Below are positions 27,301 to 42,300 of a stretch of DNA of 64,000 nt, in pieces. The stretch's first letter is position 1, and each line of letters starts with the position of its first letter. Below the pieces are notes generated by a model. The model saw only the letters and a program-made list of their open reading frames with translations, had not been told where the DNA came from and searched no databases. The DNA comes from Imbricaverruca yamaguchii (taxonomy: Eukaryota > Arthropoda > Thecostraca > Neoverrucidae): NCBI GenBank assembly GCA_034440575.1, contig JAOTOL010001469.1:818501-882500 (forward strand). The letters are read 5' to 3'. The position numbers were made by a program, and so were the translations under genes.

Positions 27301-30300
27301 TGCCAGCTTAGCTAGGCACTCAGGTGGTCCAGCACCTAGGCGACCATGTACGGTTAAGATGGCGATTTTGCGGAATATTGGTACGACTAAAACGCCAAGG
27401 ATACGCAGCCCACGTCCCTCACTACTCTGCAGCCTGTACACCGGCAGCGACCTTGTGCGCCATGCGTTATTGCCGACTGGTCGGGTTGTCTGTCTGCGCC
27501 CGCCACCGTTGTCCGTCCCACCAGCTGCCCATAACTGGTATCTGGCGGCCGACAGATCACGTCCGTCATCCCCGAGCTGGGCCACATCCAGCACGTGATG
27601 AAGCTGGTGTGGGCGTCATGCTGCGGCCAGCTGCAGGCCACCGACCGACAGCCGGCGCAGCTGCGGCAGCTGCTGGAGGCAGACACCGACACCGGCAGCG
27701 CGTGCGACCAGCACGACCTCGCTGGTACGATCTGCGGTGCCTGGTCATGCTCTGTTACAGCGGTGGCCGTCGGCGGAGAACAGCTGTGCTGCACCACTTT
27801 GGTCGGCCCGTACATGGATGGTGGATGTGCATCGATTATGCTCACACACGTGCAGACGACCATCTGCTCCTGCCAGCCATACACAGAGAGGCTGGCCGCA
27901 GGAGATTTATCTACTCGTCTGTCTTCCACTACAACAAACTTCCTACTGAAACAAAAACATCGAGGCTGTCTAACTTCAAGAAGCATGCACTAGCGTATCT
28001 CCACGAACAACACTAGTCCCACAAAAAAACTTACACCATGGATATGTGTACACTACGAAGTCACCTTTAGGCCATCGCTTTCCTATCACTTATACAAGCC
28101 ACTCGTGTATAGCTCGTGTTGCAAGTACGGTGTATGCAGTGTGGAAAGTGATATGGATATTGTATTATGTTGGCGTACGAATGTTTGTTGCGCATCTGCT
28201 CCCACTATTGACCACACATCTATCCTTTCTTTGTAAATATCTGTGAGTTCAACCCAGACTGTCCGTAACAGCCACTGCACGTGGAGAACATGTATTGTTA
28301 AATAAATAAATAAATAAATAAATAATGCTATGTTTGCCACTGGTTGTGATGTGGGCTCTCCGTTCGGTGTTTGGTCGCGAATGGGCTGACTGGCATCGTT
28401 CCGGTTTAAACTTCAAAGGCGATCAATTTCGGCTTTTCGACAGGTTTACAGTGCTCCGAATATCAGCACTAGTGTTGGCGCCATTGGGCCCTGAGCATGT
28501 GGTTGGTCGGTCGGTCGGTGCCTGACTGTAAGCCAATCCCTATTGCAGTGTGTCGCGAGGGGCTGGAGACGCTGTCAGTGGCGCTCTGCTTGCGACCCGA
28601 TATTCTGGAGGCGCTCACCAAGGAGGACTACTTTCGGGACTTCATCATTGACCTCGTGCTCATCTGCAAGAACCGGTGAGAAATATCTCAGTAGCAATAT
28701 GTTTTGGCATCGGGGCCTGAGCGGTAAATGACCAAATCTGGTCGATGCGCCCTAAAACCAAAATTACCAACCAACCACCAGGGGCTGGCTACCTCAGTGA
28801 GGGGAATGCATTTGCTATTGTCTGCTTCACTCTTCTTGCGTCAAGAACTCGTCCTTTGCGATAGATGGGTGAAAACGTTGGCAATGTTCCAGCAGAGGTC
28901 ACGAAGCATCACTGGTAAATATAAGACAAGCTGGTTGGTATGTTGCGAGCTTGACCATCCGTCGCTTCAGCTACCTGCGCGAGCATGCTCTTGCGCAGTT
29001 TAAAATAATGGTTTTTCATCAGGTGTGAGATGTCAAAACGAATACAGAAGGATGTCGAAATACAGTGTGGAAACCATGCCATTTAACATAACTGATAAGT
29101 TCTGATACAGTAGCGTGCACGTACGTACACGTTTTCCGTTTGTTTTGAGCCCATTTCACAAATAACTTATCACTGCGATTGCGGAAACCGGAAAAAAGTC
29201 GTTTCTGAAAGTACTAATAAGGCACCAGTGAAGGGAATGTTAGTGAGATGTTTCCTCAGAATTTGTTTGTTTGGTTGTTGTTTGTGATTTAAGGCGCTTC
29301 CACTAGTATTTGGCCATTTGCGCCAAAATGCACACTTGAGCTGTGGAAGTTTTCATCGTATGGGGATCTACCTGAGCAGTGAAAATGTAATGAGTAGATT
29401 ATAGAAGGAAAATAATGGCACAATGTCTCAGGTCGGGAAAAAATGAAGTTCCATGATGAAACAAATCGTCCATGATAAAAAATATGCTGATCCTTGAAAT
29501 ATGAAACAAAGGTAATGAATGAATGAGCCCTTGAGCGGATTGCAAAGTAATCACGCCACTTCCACCACTGTGACCCTGGGCCTCGTCTGGTATATAGTTG
29601 GCGTCACCACATCACATCACACCTTTAGCCCAATCTGCATCTGCGTGTTGTGATATACTGGATATATCGAAGCCATACAATTTGGGTCGGTGCGCAACTT
29701 GTGCAGACGAGTGCAACAGTAAACTTGTTTTATGAACTTGTAAATGGTAGTATGTAAGTGATAGCATGTAAATGATGTGATGTAAATGACCTGATTGTGT
29801 TCTGTTGTTGTTTTGTTGTTGTTGTGTTGTTTTTGTTTTGTTGTGTTCTGGCAGGCTAAGTGCTTGGATTGGGTTGTGTGTGCAGGGTGTTTTTTTTTGT
29901 GTTTTCAGCGTGGTGCGTGTGTGTGCAGCCGACCAGTTCTCCCTGATAGCCATGCGATGCAGCAACAGCAGCAGCGGACTCGTCTTCTTCATCAATCTCC
30001 TCTTCTCTATCCTGAACTGCACAGTCAAGGACAACGCGTCCAACTCGCAAGAGTACTTCCAGGTGGGATGCAGTATGCGTGGGTGCCGGAGATGGTTGTG
30101 CTTATTGTTACGAATCGATATGGTCGTCGACAACCTAAGTGCCATGAAGCTTGACTAATCCATGATGACTGAATTGGCTAATTTTCTGATGTACTTTTGT
30201 CATTGATAACGCTTACATGGTAACCATAATCATGTCGACCCCTGGTTGTTGCGTGACTGGTCCTTACATGCTCGGTAAGTAAAAGTGGTATTGTTTTACT

Positions 30301-33300
30301 TTGTGTTTTGTTAGCTTTGGGTTTTAAGAAATAGTTGTTATTGAATGCTGCTGTAGGAACGTCTGGCAACATCTGAGAGTTAACTTATGTTCCGTTGTTA
30401 TGCCAGTAATGGTACACGAATCTACCCTGGTTATGCACCTAAACCATTTTAGAGTCCTACAACCCATGATCACATAATGTTTATTTGATGCTGTGTGATA
30501 ACGTCTCACACCATCACTACCAACACCAATACCATCACTATCACCACCACCATCACCACCGCCATCACCACCGCCATCACCGCCTGCTGGTGTCCACCAT
30601 CTGACCGACTCTACCCCGACCAGCTGCTGGGCAGGCTGCTGGACTGCGCGTGCCACCACAGTCTCACCGTGCCCGGCGTGGACAAGCTGCTGCACTCCGA
30701 GATCGCCTGGCTGCGCCAGGTCAAGGTGAGCCTCCGCCGGTCGGCCGCGCCCAGTGAGACGCACCGGCCGGGCTGTGGGTGGCCCAGTGGTGAAATGACC
30801 CGGGCTATCCTCGGGCCGGAGCATTGTCACAATCGCAGGTTCTGATCTACAGATCTTCCAAGGATATTTGGATACACACTACCGGGAGACTCCAACAACC
30901 ATTCCCTTGGTGGTAGTATGCCTGGCGTGCAATCTTCCTGAATTTTCGGTCCAGTTAGGTGCAAAATTTGTAGTAATGATTTACAAAACGAGCTGACTGG
31001 AATCACGTCAGGTTGCCTAATGTGATCAGCTTGGATCTGGACAGCTAACACGAACTGGATCAGCAGCCATGTTTGGCTGATCAGATGGTTATCCAGACCT
31101 TTAGAACGTGGCTTGTTATGAATGGTGTCATGACATGCTTGCGACCGACATGAAGGATGCACCTGTGTTGCACTTGTACGCTTGACGAAAGTGTGTGCCC
31201 GTAGGTTCTATACGTTCTTGCCAAAGTATTTTGCTCCAAACTCGGTTCTTTCTTACTTGGGAAGGGTAGCGTGGAACCCTAAAGGAAGAAGCTTCAGAAG
31301 AACTGGTTTCTCAGGTTGTGATGCGTGGCTTGGCTGGTTATGCACCCAGTCGGAACTGCGATAATGTCGCAAGCCTATCCTATCTGCTGCTTTGCGCCGT
31401 ATCCTACCAGCCCTATCGGTCGTTGCGCTGCCATTTTCCCCGCTGTGTGCCGTCGGTGTACCGTGTGCCCGGCGCTGTGTGTCCCTGCTTATGTGGGAAT
31501 GTGCCCAAACGTGTGTCCACATTTGAGGCACGGAGTACCGTGTGCCACCCGCCGTGTGCTGCCCGCCGTGTGCAGTCTGTGTACCGTGCGCCCCCCGCCG
31601 TGTGCAGTCTGTGTACCGTGCGCCCCCCGCCGTGTGCCCCCCGCTGTGTGCAGTCTGTGTACCGTGTGGCCCCCGCCGTGTGCCCCCCGCCGTGTGCAGT
31701 CTGTGTACCGTGCGCCCCCCGCCGTGTGCCCCCCGCCGTGTGCTACCCCCGTGTGCCCCCGCTGTGTGCAGTCTGTGTACCGTGTGGCCCCCGCCGTGCG
31801 CCCCCCCGCCGTGTGCCCCCCCGCCGTGTGCAGTCTGTGTACCGTGTCCCCCCCGCTGTGTGCAGTCTGTGTACCGTGTGGCCCCCGCCGTGTGCCCCCC
31901 GCCGTGTGCAGTATGTGTACCGTGTGGCCCCCGCCGTATGCCCCCCACCGTGTGCAGTCTGTGTACCGTGTGCCTCCCGCTGTGTGCCCCCGCCGTATGC
32001 CCCCCCACTGTGTGCCCCCCACCGTGTGCAGTCTGTGTACCGTGTGCCTCCCGCTGTGTGCCCTCCGCCGTGTGCCCCCCCGCCGTGTGCCCCCCGCCGT
32101 GTGCCCCCCCCGCCGTGTGCCCCCGCCCCCCCGCCGTGTCCCCCCGCCGTGTGCAGTCTGTGTACCGTGTGACGTGACGTGACGCCTCGACAGGAGCGGC
32201 ACCGTGATCCGGCCGTCACAGAGAGTGTTGACGAGCTGCTTATGGAGGGCCATTTGCGGATCGCCCGCGAGCTGATGGCCTTCCTGACGCCTGACCAGAA
32301 GGTGAGTCGGATGTACAATCGCTGGTCACGTAGGGTTAGACTGATGTCCAGAGACATTCTTCGTGAAATGGGGTGGAATGCCTAAACACCGACTTGGCAT
32401 CCCTCCTGAGATGTATCGATATCATGCTTATTGATCTATGGTTATAAAGTATTTATGCCTCATTTCTAACACCCTAACAGTGCCTAGTTTTTAAGCACCA
32501 TGCTTATGCTCCAAACTAAGGTCCATGATGCACGAACGTCTCGCAGCGGAATTTCGGGTAAAATGGATTACTTATAATATGTTTTTTTAATGCAATGCTA
32601 ATAATGCTATTGATTTTTGGAACAGGTTTTGCTAATATAGGTGTACATATATTAGGCACCTCTCAGAACAAGTGAATACATATATTTCCAAGTATCCTGT
32701 TGCTTGAAATTGAGTTTGAAGAATGTAAAATATATTCCACTCTACATCATTTTCATGGCGATTTTGGAATTCTACTATACTCTACTCGACATCTCAGCCC
32801 CACTGAAGAAAACACTATTTAAGCACGAGTACTAGGGCCCTCTCACATAACGCGAACCGGATAGGGATTTCTTTCCGCAGTGTTAAAATAATGATTTCTT
32901 GTTAGGTGTGAGATGTCGAAACGAGTGCAGCAGGATGTCGAGATGACCATGGTAATGACGTTTAAAAAATGTGTGAAGTCCTGCAAACCCAGTTTTTAGA
33001 GAATTCCGTACATATCACTGTTCTCGCTTTGTATGTTTTGAGAGGTACCTAATTTTGGGACACCGATATCAAAGATAACGATAGAAACATCCACGCTATG
33101 CACTGATTTTGTATAACGTAACACATAGGTAATTCATTTGCCTGAAATTTCACTACGGGATGTTCGTCATTACGATCCCGCATCCGTTATGGTGAGCATA
33201 AGCATGATGCTTGTTAACGGGATATAGTTAGAGACGAGGAATGAAGACTTCATGCACATGCACCACGAAACACGATGTCGGTACTTCTTTGGGAGGGATG

Positions 33301-36300
33301 TTGATTCAGTGCTCAATAGGTGGCATATTCCACTCTATTCTCTAAATAATTTACCACTGTTCCACCCCCTCCCGTAAAATATCGGAAGCTACCGTAGCTA
33401 GCACATGATTTGGGTGTGGATTACGGCTGTAGTGAACTCTGTGCAAATTCGATGACCGTAGGTGCCTGTGGAGTGAAATGCCAAACACCTCCATGTTAAA
33501 TAAGGTCGAGATCGGCCGACACGTCCTTTCCCTACGCCGCCGCATCGATGAGACCTTTGTGACCTTGGACGCTTGGCGGCCGGTGGGTGGCCGGTCCGTT
33601 GAATTTGCACCCCCGCAGTTCTATATTTACCCACACATTTCAAAAGATTATCTTCGCACAGAATGCACTAATCAATTTGCAACAGGTATTCGATTTCATG
33701 ACAATATCCCTCTCCATTTATGAGAAGTCATCTAAAAACAGGAGTGGGCAGACTCTCCGACGGCCCGAAGTGCACCTGAACGGACGACGCACAGTGCAGA
33801 TGCCTAAAATAACGTTATTGTACATAAGAATATCCGTGCCCGGCCAGGCCAGTGGAGTCTGCGATTGAGTATAATCATTCTGCCGCTGCGATTTCTGCGT
33901 CATTGACTTGTTCCCCTGCGTACTGTCTGCTGCGTGTACCTTGAGCAGAGCTCTGGAGAGCCTGTGCCGCAGCTCGCATCTGTGTAGGACAATATGTGGA
34001 ACCTCTGTCGGCTCATTCCACACTTCCGTTCGTGTTACGTCTCCATCTAGGCTCTCCCATACTGGAAAGCAGGGTTGGTAAAAACAATTTGCTGGCACAA
34101 TTGTGAGCCCCGCACCAGACCACGATGGGCGGTTTGCCCATGTCTGGGTTCCTGAAAACCTCCGGATACAGGAGCATAAGCGTGTCATGGTCTCTCGTGC
34201 ACGAGGCACGAGATCATGACAGCAAGTGTTATCGCCAGGTCACTGGTATTAACCATTGTGTATTAGTATCATTCCCAGCCTGCCAGGAAGCATTTGGAAG
34301 CGGATCCCCGTAGGGTGAAGTTTCCTGGCTGATAACCCTGGCGCGCGATGTTTTGGCCGTAATTACTCAGTCGGTGTGCTCTTTGATCGGCGTCTGCATG
34401 GCAGTACTCCGGATGTTCTGCAGCGGATGGACGCTTGTCTAACGGTGTCCCGTTGGCAGTACGCCGTCGGCTGTGATCCAGAGCGGGACGGCTCTCTGGT
34501 GACAGAGCTGCTCGAGAACTTCCTGCTGACCAACTCTGTGATGCTGCTGCGTCTGGAGAAGACTGGCGAGCTGCCTGATCAGTTGGTGAGTGCGGTCTGG
34601 AGAGGACAGGCGAGCTGCCAGAGTAGCTGGTGGGCGTCGTCTGGAGAAGACGGGCGAGCTGCCTGATCAGTTGGTGAGTGCGGTCTGGAGAGGGACAGGT
34701 GAGCTGCCTGATAAGTTGGTGAGTGCCGTCTGGAGAGGGACGGGCCAGCTTCCAGAGTAGCTGGTGGGTGTCGTCTGGAAAATACGGGCGAGCTGCCGAG
34801 TTGGTTGTTGAGTGCCGTTTGGAGCAGGGTTGAATTTGTGTTCGAAGCCTAGATTTGGAGGTGAGAAATTCAGAGCTATCAGATTCTGGTGGATAGTTGT
34901 CTTGTTTCTGATACAACCAAACCTTATTGTACCTTATGTAATTTTGACATTTTTATTCAAGAACAATACGTTTGCAGTTATTTCGAGCATTCCCATGCAA
35001 CCATGCAACGATGAAACAAGAGAATACTTCCTCAGAGAGGATTTTGCTCTGTGTGATAATAATTCATGATGAGTTTTTTTTCAACTTTGGCCGACACCCA
35101 TCTGTTGCTCAATTAGGACTGGCGCGGTATTCTAACCGTCTGACCTGGGTCACGGCCGGTACTTATGTGCTGCTTGGCCAGGACTGGAGCGGCGTTCTAA
35201 CCGTCTGGCCTGGGTCACAGCCAACACCCATCTGCTACTCGGCCAGCACCGGCGTGGCGGCTTTCGATGTACTGGTGGCGCTCTGTACTGGCTGTGTGCA
35301 GAACCTGCGACTGGTGGTCGACACACTCATCGAGATGTACTACAGCGGTGAGTGTCTCGATGGCCGAGGGCTCTGTCTTGGCATTGTGCTCCATAGGCGC
35401 TCCAGTTGTGAGTCCTGCTCCAGGGTCCTCCGGATGGGATCTTGCCCAAGCATGAGCTATAGGTGCTCGGATGGGCAGGGAGAGGTGACGATGCGTAGTT
35501 CAATCGTGACTCGTCATGGAGATGTGCTATGGAGCCTGAGCCACTCTGTATTCTGATTCCGCATTTTTCATATTGGGTATTATTTTCTCCCAGACGGATC
35601 GCTATGTTCGATCTTGACCGTTTTGCATCCTTGCATTCGTTGTTTTGGGTGAGAGTACGGATACTAGCGGTAGCTATCGTCGAGCTCGTCTATGGCTTGT
35701 CTCGCCTTCACATACAATTGGCGAGGAAATGCAACCATGTGTGTGACAGTTATGATCTGCTCTAACAACTGCTACCAACTGTCAATTTTTAATTTAGCCG
35801 TATGTCATTGACCGAAAGATGCGATTTCAAATCGGCATTTGTCTGCCAACTGTAAAACCGCTCACGCTTTTGGACCTGATAAAATATGTAAAATTATACG
35901 GCGAGTTTCACTAATATTGTGGCGCTTTTAACTACTGCAATTTGATGTAGGATCGGCTGGGAGACCCTCAGTCCACCCGCCAGCACTGGCAAACACTTCT
36001 GCTTTCTGAACGGTCATCGCCGGTGCAATATTACTGTTTTCTCCGATGGCACTGAACGGGTCGTCTGAAATATGTAATCGGTTTTCAGTCATTTGTTCTC
36101 TAGCCTCTTTCTTATTCGCCTTTAGGAACTCTTCGACCTATGATCATTGGCACCCTCAAGCAAAGCTAATTTGGGCGCTACATTATAAACATGGGCGATA
36201 CGCCCTAAAGCCCAAATAAATAGCTAACTGATCAAAACTGAGAATTATTAACTGCTTAGTAACCCCTGTTGGACATGGTTCACGCGACAAGTGCACCTAC

Positions 36301-39300
36301 TTGTGTGACGGCGAGTCTGCTATGTGGTGACGACAGACCGCGAGGAGCCTATCACCGAGTGGGAGTACACGCCGCCGGTGGGTAAGCGACCGGCTGGTGG
36401 ATTCGTCGGCCTCAAGAACGCCGGCGCCACCTGCTACATGAACTCGGTGCTGCAGCAGCTCTACATGATCGACCGCGTGCGCAACGGCGTGCTCGCCGCC
36501 GACGGCGCCTGCGTCGACCTGGACCAGGACTTCAGCGGCGAGGAGCGTGCCGACAATGAGGTACGGCCGGCTGAAGTTGAAGGCTCCCAGAGCGTGGCGC
36601 AGATGGCGAGGTGCCCAGTGTGCTGGCTCTTCCGTACGTGGATCCTCCGGTTTTGGTCAACTTCTTTTCCGAATTGCCACATCATGTTCAAACATGATTA
36701 ACCCGCGCCGTCTTTCCTGTCAAATCCTCCCACCCCGTCTCGGGGGGGGGGGGTTGAAGACCCCCTCTAAAATCCAAACTAAGCATCGCACGAAAACGTA
36801 AGAGGTGTCATCGGAAAGTGCTCGACGAGTAGGGTCCGGGTCAACCCCCCAAAGCATCCCCAAAAAGTGACGTCACCAGGGGGGATAGATTTTCACTTTC
36901 CACGACTTACATTATGTTTTGGACTCTAGGTGGTTCATTTTGGGGATATATGAAAAAACAAAATTTGTTTAGAATGAGAAAAGGACAGCGAAATCGCGAC
37001 GGCTTTGAGTTTTTGGCCCCCAAAAATAAGTTATATTTTTTGAAATTTCAAAAATTTTAATTTTCAAGTTTTCTTTAATTTTCCTTTTCCAATGGGTAGA
37101 GCAGAAGGCGAAAAGTTGTTGGAAGTCAACCTGCTCTAATAAAAACTGCTTACTTTATCCAGAATCCTGCATTTTAACTGCAATTTGGCAAATAAGCAAA
37201 CATTTATAGGTAGTCAAAAACAAACAAAAAACGAAAATTCCACTCGTACGTTTTGTTGCATCCGTAAAGATAAGCAGACGCTGAATGTTTCATTAAAATA
37301 TCGGTATCCGTTAAAGCGTGACGACTGGTTGAACCTTTTTGGAGATGACCTCACTTGACCTTGACTAACTCGTTGACCCTAGATGACCTGACCTAAAATT
37401 TTGAATCAGCATGTCAAATTGATGTGGGAAAAGGTATGCCAAATATGGGCGCGCGCCGTTCGTACGCTATCCGCGAAAAACCTGAGGGGGGCGGTTGAAG
37501 ACCCCCCCCCCCCCCGAGACGGGACGGGTTAGTGAATTATCAACAGTCTGGTTCGGCATGTATTTGTGTGTCGATCGTTGGCCGAGGCTGAGAGACTGCG
37601 CCGAGCGCAGCCGCCGTGGTGCGTGACGCCGCGCCGCCTCTGCCCGACCAGGTGCAGTTCAGCGACACGGAGGGCGACGAGCGGCGCGCCGAGTCGCAGC
37701 GCGACTACAACATCGGCATCCTCAAGTGGCTGCAGGCCATCTTCGGCCACCTGGCCGGAAGCAAGCTGCAGTACTACATCCCGCGCGGCCTCTGGAAGCA
37801 CTTCAAGTGAGTCGAGCGGCGTGTCGCGGTCGGCAGGCACGCCGGGACCGACATGACAGTGGACATGTGGCGTCCATCAGCCCCCTCGGTTAACAGCTGT
37901 GATCCATGGCATCAGGATATTGTTTTACCTTGGCGTAGGCGTTACATTTGTCTCTGCTACCACTGACTAACGCAAGCAGGTGCATATGCAAGCACGTTGT
38001 CGACGCTCTCCAGACATTCATCAGATGATAACTTGTGCCACAATTGCCCTAGATGCGGATCAAATGACAACGTGTGCCCCACCTGCCCCAGACACTTATC
38101 AGATGATAGCTTGTGCACCACCTGCCCCAGACACTTATCAGGTGATAGCTTGTGCCCCACCTGCCCCAGACACGCATCAGATGAAGTGTTACACTTGTCC
38201 TAGGCACGTATCATATTGTAACTTGCGCCACACTTGCGCCAGACACGCATCAGATCATGACTTGTCACATTTGCGCCATCGAATGGTAGCATGTACATAA
38301 TTGGCTAGGGCATAGCACATTTATTCAGCACAGGAATTTCCTCTGATCGTAATCAACTGCGAAATTTTACGGTGAGGTGATCTCGTGTTAGTCTAATTTC
38401 AACATCAAGGGGCATGTCGTCAATTCTGTGTAGCAAGATATCATGTGCAGAGGTCGGGGTCCACGCCACACGCCATCGTCTTCTCCATGCCGATGAATCA
38501 GCAAGGTCCCCCCTGTTGATTCATGCTCAACAGGCTCATTTCTGCTGTTGCCCATGCACTCCCGGACGGTTCCGTCATTCACCCACCGTAGCATGAGCCG
38601 TACCCACGCAATCTCGATTTGTGCCAACTGTCCCGCCCGTGCCAGAGTGCACGGTGCATCCATCGTCATCCCTAAATGCAGCGGAGCGGTGGGTTGACCG
38701 ACTGTATAACCGTATTGGCAGCCCAGGTATCGCTTCCCCTCCGGCCCCTATAACTGTATTGCCACGGCGGCTGGAATCGCCGACCCCGTCCGTCCCCGCC
38801 GGACGTATTACGGCAGTGGCTGGCATCATGGTCCCCGTCCCCATCCGACGTATCACGACAGTGGCTGGTATCACCGCTACCGTCCCCGCCAGACGTATTA
38901 CGGCAATGGTTGGTATCACTGTTCCCGTCCCCACCCGACATATCACGGTAGTGGCTGGTATCACCGTCCTCGTCCATCCCCGTCGGACATATCACCGCTG
39001 TGGCTGGTGTCGCCGCTACCGTCCCCGCCGGACGTATCACGGTAGTGGCTGGTATCACCGTCCCCATTCATCCCCGCCGGACATATCACCGCTGCGGCTG
39101 GTATCACCGTCCCCATTCAGTCCCCGCCGGACATATCACCGCTGTGGCTGGTGTCGCCGCTACCGTCCCCGCCGGACGTATTACGGCAATGGTTGGTATC
39201 ACGGTCCCCGTCCCCACCCGACGTATCACGACAGTGGCCGGTGTCACCGCTACCGTCCCCGCCGGACGTATCACGGTAGTGGCTGGTATCACCGTCCCCA

Positions 39301-42300
39301 TTCATCCCCGCCGGACATATCACCGCTGCGGCTGGTATCACCGTCCCCATTCAGTCCCCGCCGGACGTATCCCGGCAGTTGTTGGCATCACCGTGTCCCC
39401 TCCCGTCTGTCCCCGTCGGACGTATCACGGCAGTGGCTGGTATAACCGTCCCCGTCCCCACTCGACGTATCCCGGCAGTGGCTGATATAACCGTCCCCGT
39501 CCGTCCCGCCAGGCTGCAGGGAGAGCCCGTGAACCTGCGGGAGCAGCACGACGCCATCGAGTTCTTCATCTCGCTGGTGGACTCTGTAGACGAGGCGCTC
39601 AAGGCGCTCGGCCAGCCGCTGGTGATGTCGCGCGTACTCGGCGGCGTCTTCTCCGACCAGAAAATCTGCAAACAGTGTCCGCACAGGTGGGTCGTGTTCG
39701 GTTACGTGAAGTACCCAAACCGTATCCAAGCATGAATCTGACAATAATTTTCGTCGGCTGTATCATATCTAGATGGGGTCTGGAATGCAATGAACATGGG
39801 ACCGTGGAAAATTAAAACGATAATATTTGGATTAGGTTATACATATCCATTCCCGTTACGGTCCCCTTTCACAAAACGATATATTTCCTCGTGGGATGGT
39901 GGATGCATGTGACCACGCAGTCGATTCGCCATAATCCCAAATTGCTAACTAAGTGAATGATTGAATGGCTTTGTTGCGTATGGCGATGCTGATGTGTGCT
40001 AGTCATTTCACCGACTTCAAGAGATGTTGGTGTGTTTGTTTCACATCCGGTATATTGATATTATATATAGTGTAGACGTCTCAGAAAAGGGCCTGCCAGG
40101 ACTTCAATAACATATTTTGCCAGCCGTCTTCGATAATCGTAGCAAATATCACGTCCCAGCTCATGCAAGTTCATCACAGAGGTGCATGAAGCAGCCACGC
40201 CCAATGTGTAGTCCTGTCTGACATTTAAAGAAAATTGGTTGTCTTGCAATATTCTGTTGGTCAAGACTTCGCATCCTTATTCCACATAAAGAAGAAAAAA
40301 GCATTGGGGATAATGGTATGGATGGAAGAGATCCATACAAAAACATGCTAGATAATTAAACGAAGGTGCCAGGTAGTGGATGTGCTGCCAAAAAGAAAGG
40401 TGGAGCATTTTCCCTCTTGGTTGCCTGATTGATTACAATATATATTGGATTGGCGCTGTATGACCAACACAGTCGATGCGCCTCTAAACCCAAACAACCA
40501 ACCAACATCTATTGGCCACATCGGTTGTAAACGGTCACGTGACACCCGTACTGAAGGATCAACTACCACTACTCCGGACGAGACAGCAGTACTCCACGCT
40601 GCGAATTACTGTTGTGCGCTGGTGGATTCCTTTTGTTTCAGAGGGACGGAAAACACTCGCACACAAGCCTCAATTGTCCCGAAGGGTGCCGGTGATCGAG
40701 AAAGTATTCGAAGTGGCATTCAGACCTCGCTGAGAGATTTTCTTTCATATAGCTACTTTAGGCTAGAAATTAAGATGATAGGGTACACTCGAGCCTTCCA
40801 GAGTGGTGCCTGCGACTTCATATATTAAAGGGAAACAGTCGGGTCTTCCTGATGGGCACCGCTTTCTAGTAAGGGGTGGGGGCTGGGAATCATTCCCAAG
40901 CAACACCCGATGGATCCTCAATACTGTTGCACCAATAGGTGCCGAAGCTAAGAGTGCTTAGTTCATGATGCCCTTCTGCTGAGGCGAATATCTTTTGTAG
41001 AAAGCTTGCAAAAGAACATTGGGCAGAATGCATCGTTTTTTCTTCAGTCATTGTGTCACATTTTCTGTTATATCTTCGCTGTGATCCCAGCGAAGATCGG
41101 TTCCAATCTGTTAAGATCGCCGACAAGAATTAGTTTTAAACGGCTCCTGCGAAGTTTGCTCCACGTCTTTCGGAAGTCTGATCCAGTTCATACCATACCG
41201 TATGTCTAGACTGAGACAGACTGGAGGAAGGGAATGGAAGGGAGAGAGGGCTGCAGCGCAGCACACTGTGCGGTTGCCGGAGATGGGATAGTAGTGCAAT
41301 AACGAGCCAACCACCTCTGCCCCGGCGCTGCCGCAGGTACTCAAAAGAGGACCCGTTCACGGTTCTCAACGTGGACATACGCAGCTTTACCAGTCTGACC
41401 GAGTCGCTCGACCAGTACGTGAAGGGCGACCTGCTAGAGGGCGCCAACGCCTACCACTGTGATAAGTGTAACCGCAAGGTGAGCTTTGGGTCGACACCGA
41501 TTGAGTCCTAGACTGTGCAGGGTTCTTGGTGTCGGTGGTTTGGCATGCTGCCAGAAGGTAAATGCGTTGTTTTCCAGGTGCGTAGTCGGCAGGTCTGGTG
41601 GCTTGGACGATTTGGGCTTGGTTTGCGATGCTTTTGTTTTGAATATGAGGTGAAATTTCTCGAAGGAAGAAGCTTGTGCACTCCTTCCCAGGTAAAGACC
41701 ACGAGACGTAATAATCTGTTAAACACACTAATACAACGGCCCTTCCTCAGTAAATATCGAGGGTCGCCTAAGCTGATCATTTGGAGATTGTCGCACCGAT
41801 CTTGAAGGCTTGGGTTGAGTGTACGTTTGAAATGCATACCACCACTAGGAGTCATGTGCATCAGCTGCGTATTGTGAAGACTACTGCATAGTGTCATCAA
41901 GGGTGAACCATGGAGATGTTGGAGACTCGTTGCCGATTTAGCTCCGGTGTTCCCTGGTTACGGCAATGTCTGTGTGTTCGCGGTTAGTGTGCCCAGGTAG
42001 CAACGCGGCTGATCTACCGCGCCTCCGGTCTTGATCTTGAAGTGTTGACTGGCGGTGGCTCGATGAGCGGGGCTTTGGGCCGCGATTGTCTCCGGTGAAG
42101 CCGGCCGCACACGGCCGCCGATCTGTGCGGCAGCCTGTCCGCCGATGGCCCCGCGCCGCTGAGCGGGGCTTTGGGCGACGATTGTCTCCGGTGAAGGCCG
42201 CCTGCACACGACCGCCGGTCTGTGCGGCAGACTGTCCGCCGATGGCCCCGCGCCGCTGAGCGCCGTCAGCTGACCGGGCGAGCTGCCGTCCGTGACGGCC

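Noticed and set aside
31253..32253. Overlapping open frames of 200-285 codons on both strands
   Set aside because: They are products of a GC-rich minisatellite lacking stop triplets; peptides are Cys/Pro/Val or Gly/His/Thr repeats with no domain.
33718..34209. 163-codon minus-strand open frame in intron 13
   Set aside because: No domain, and no support beyond openness.
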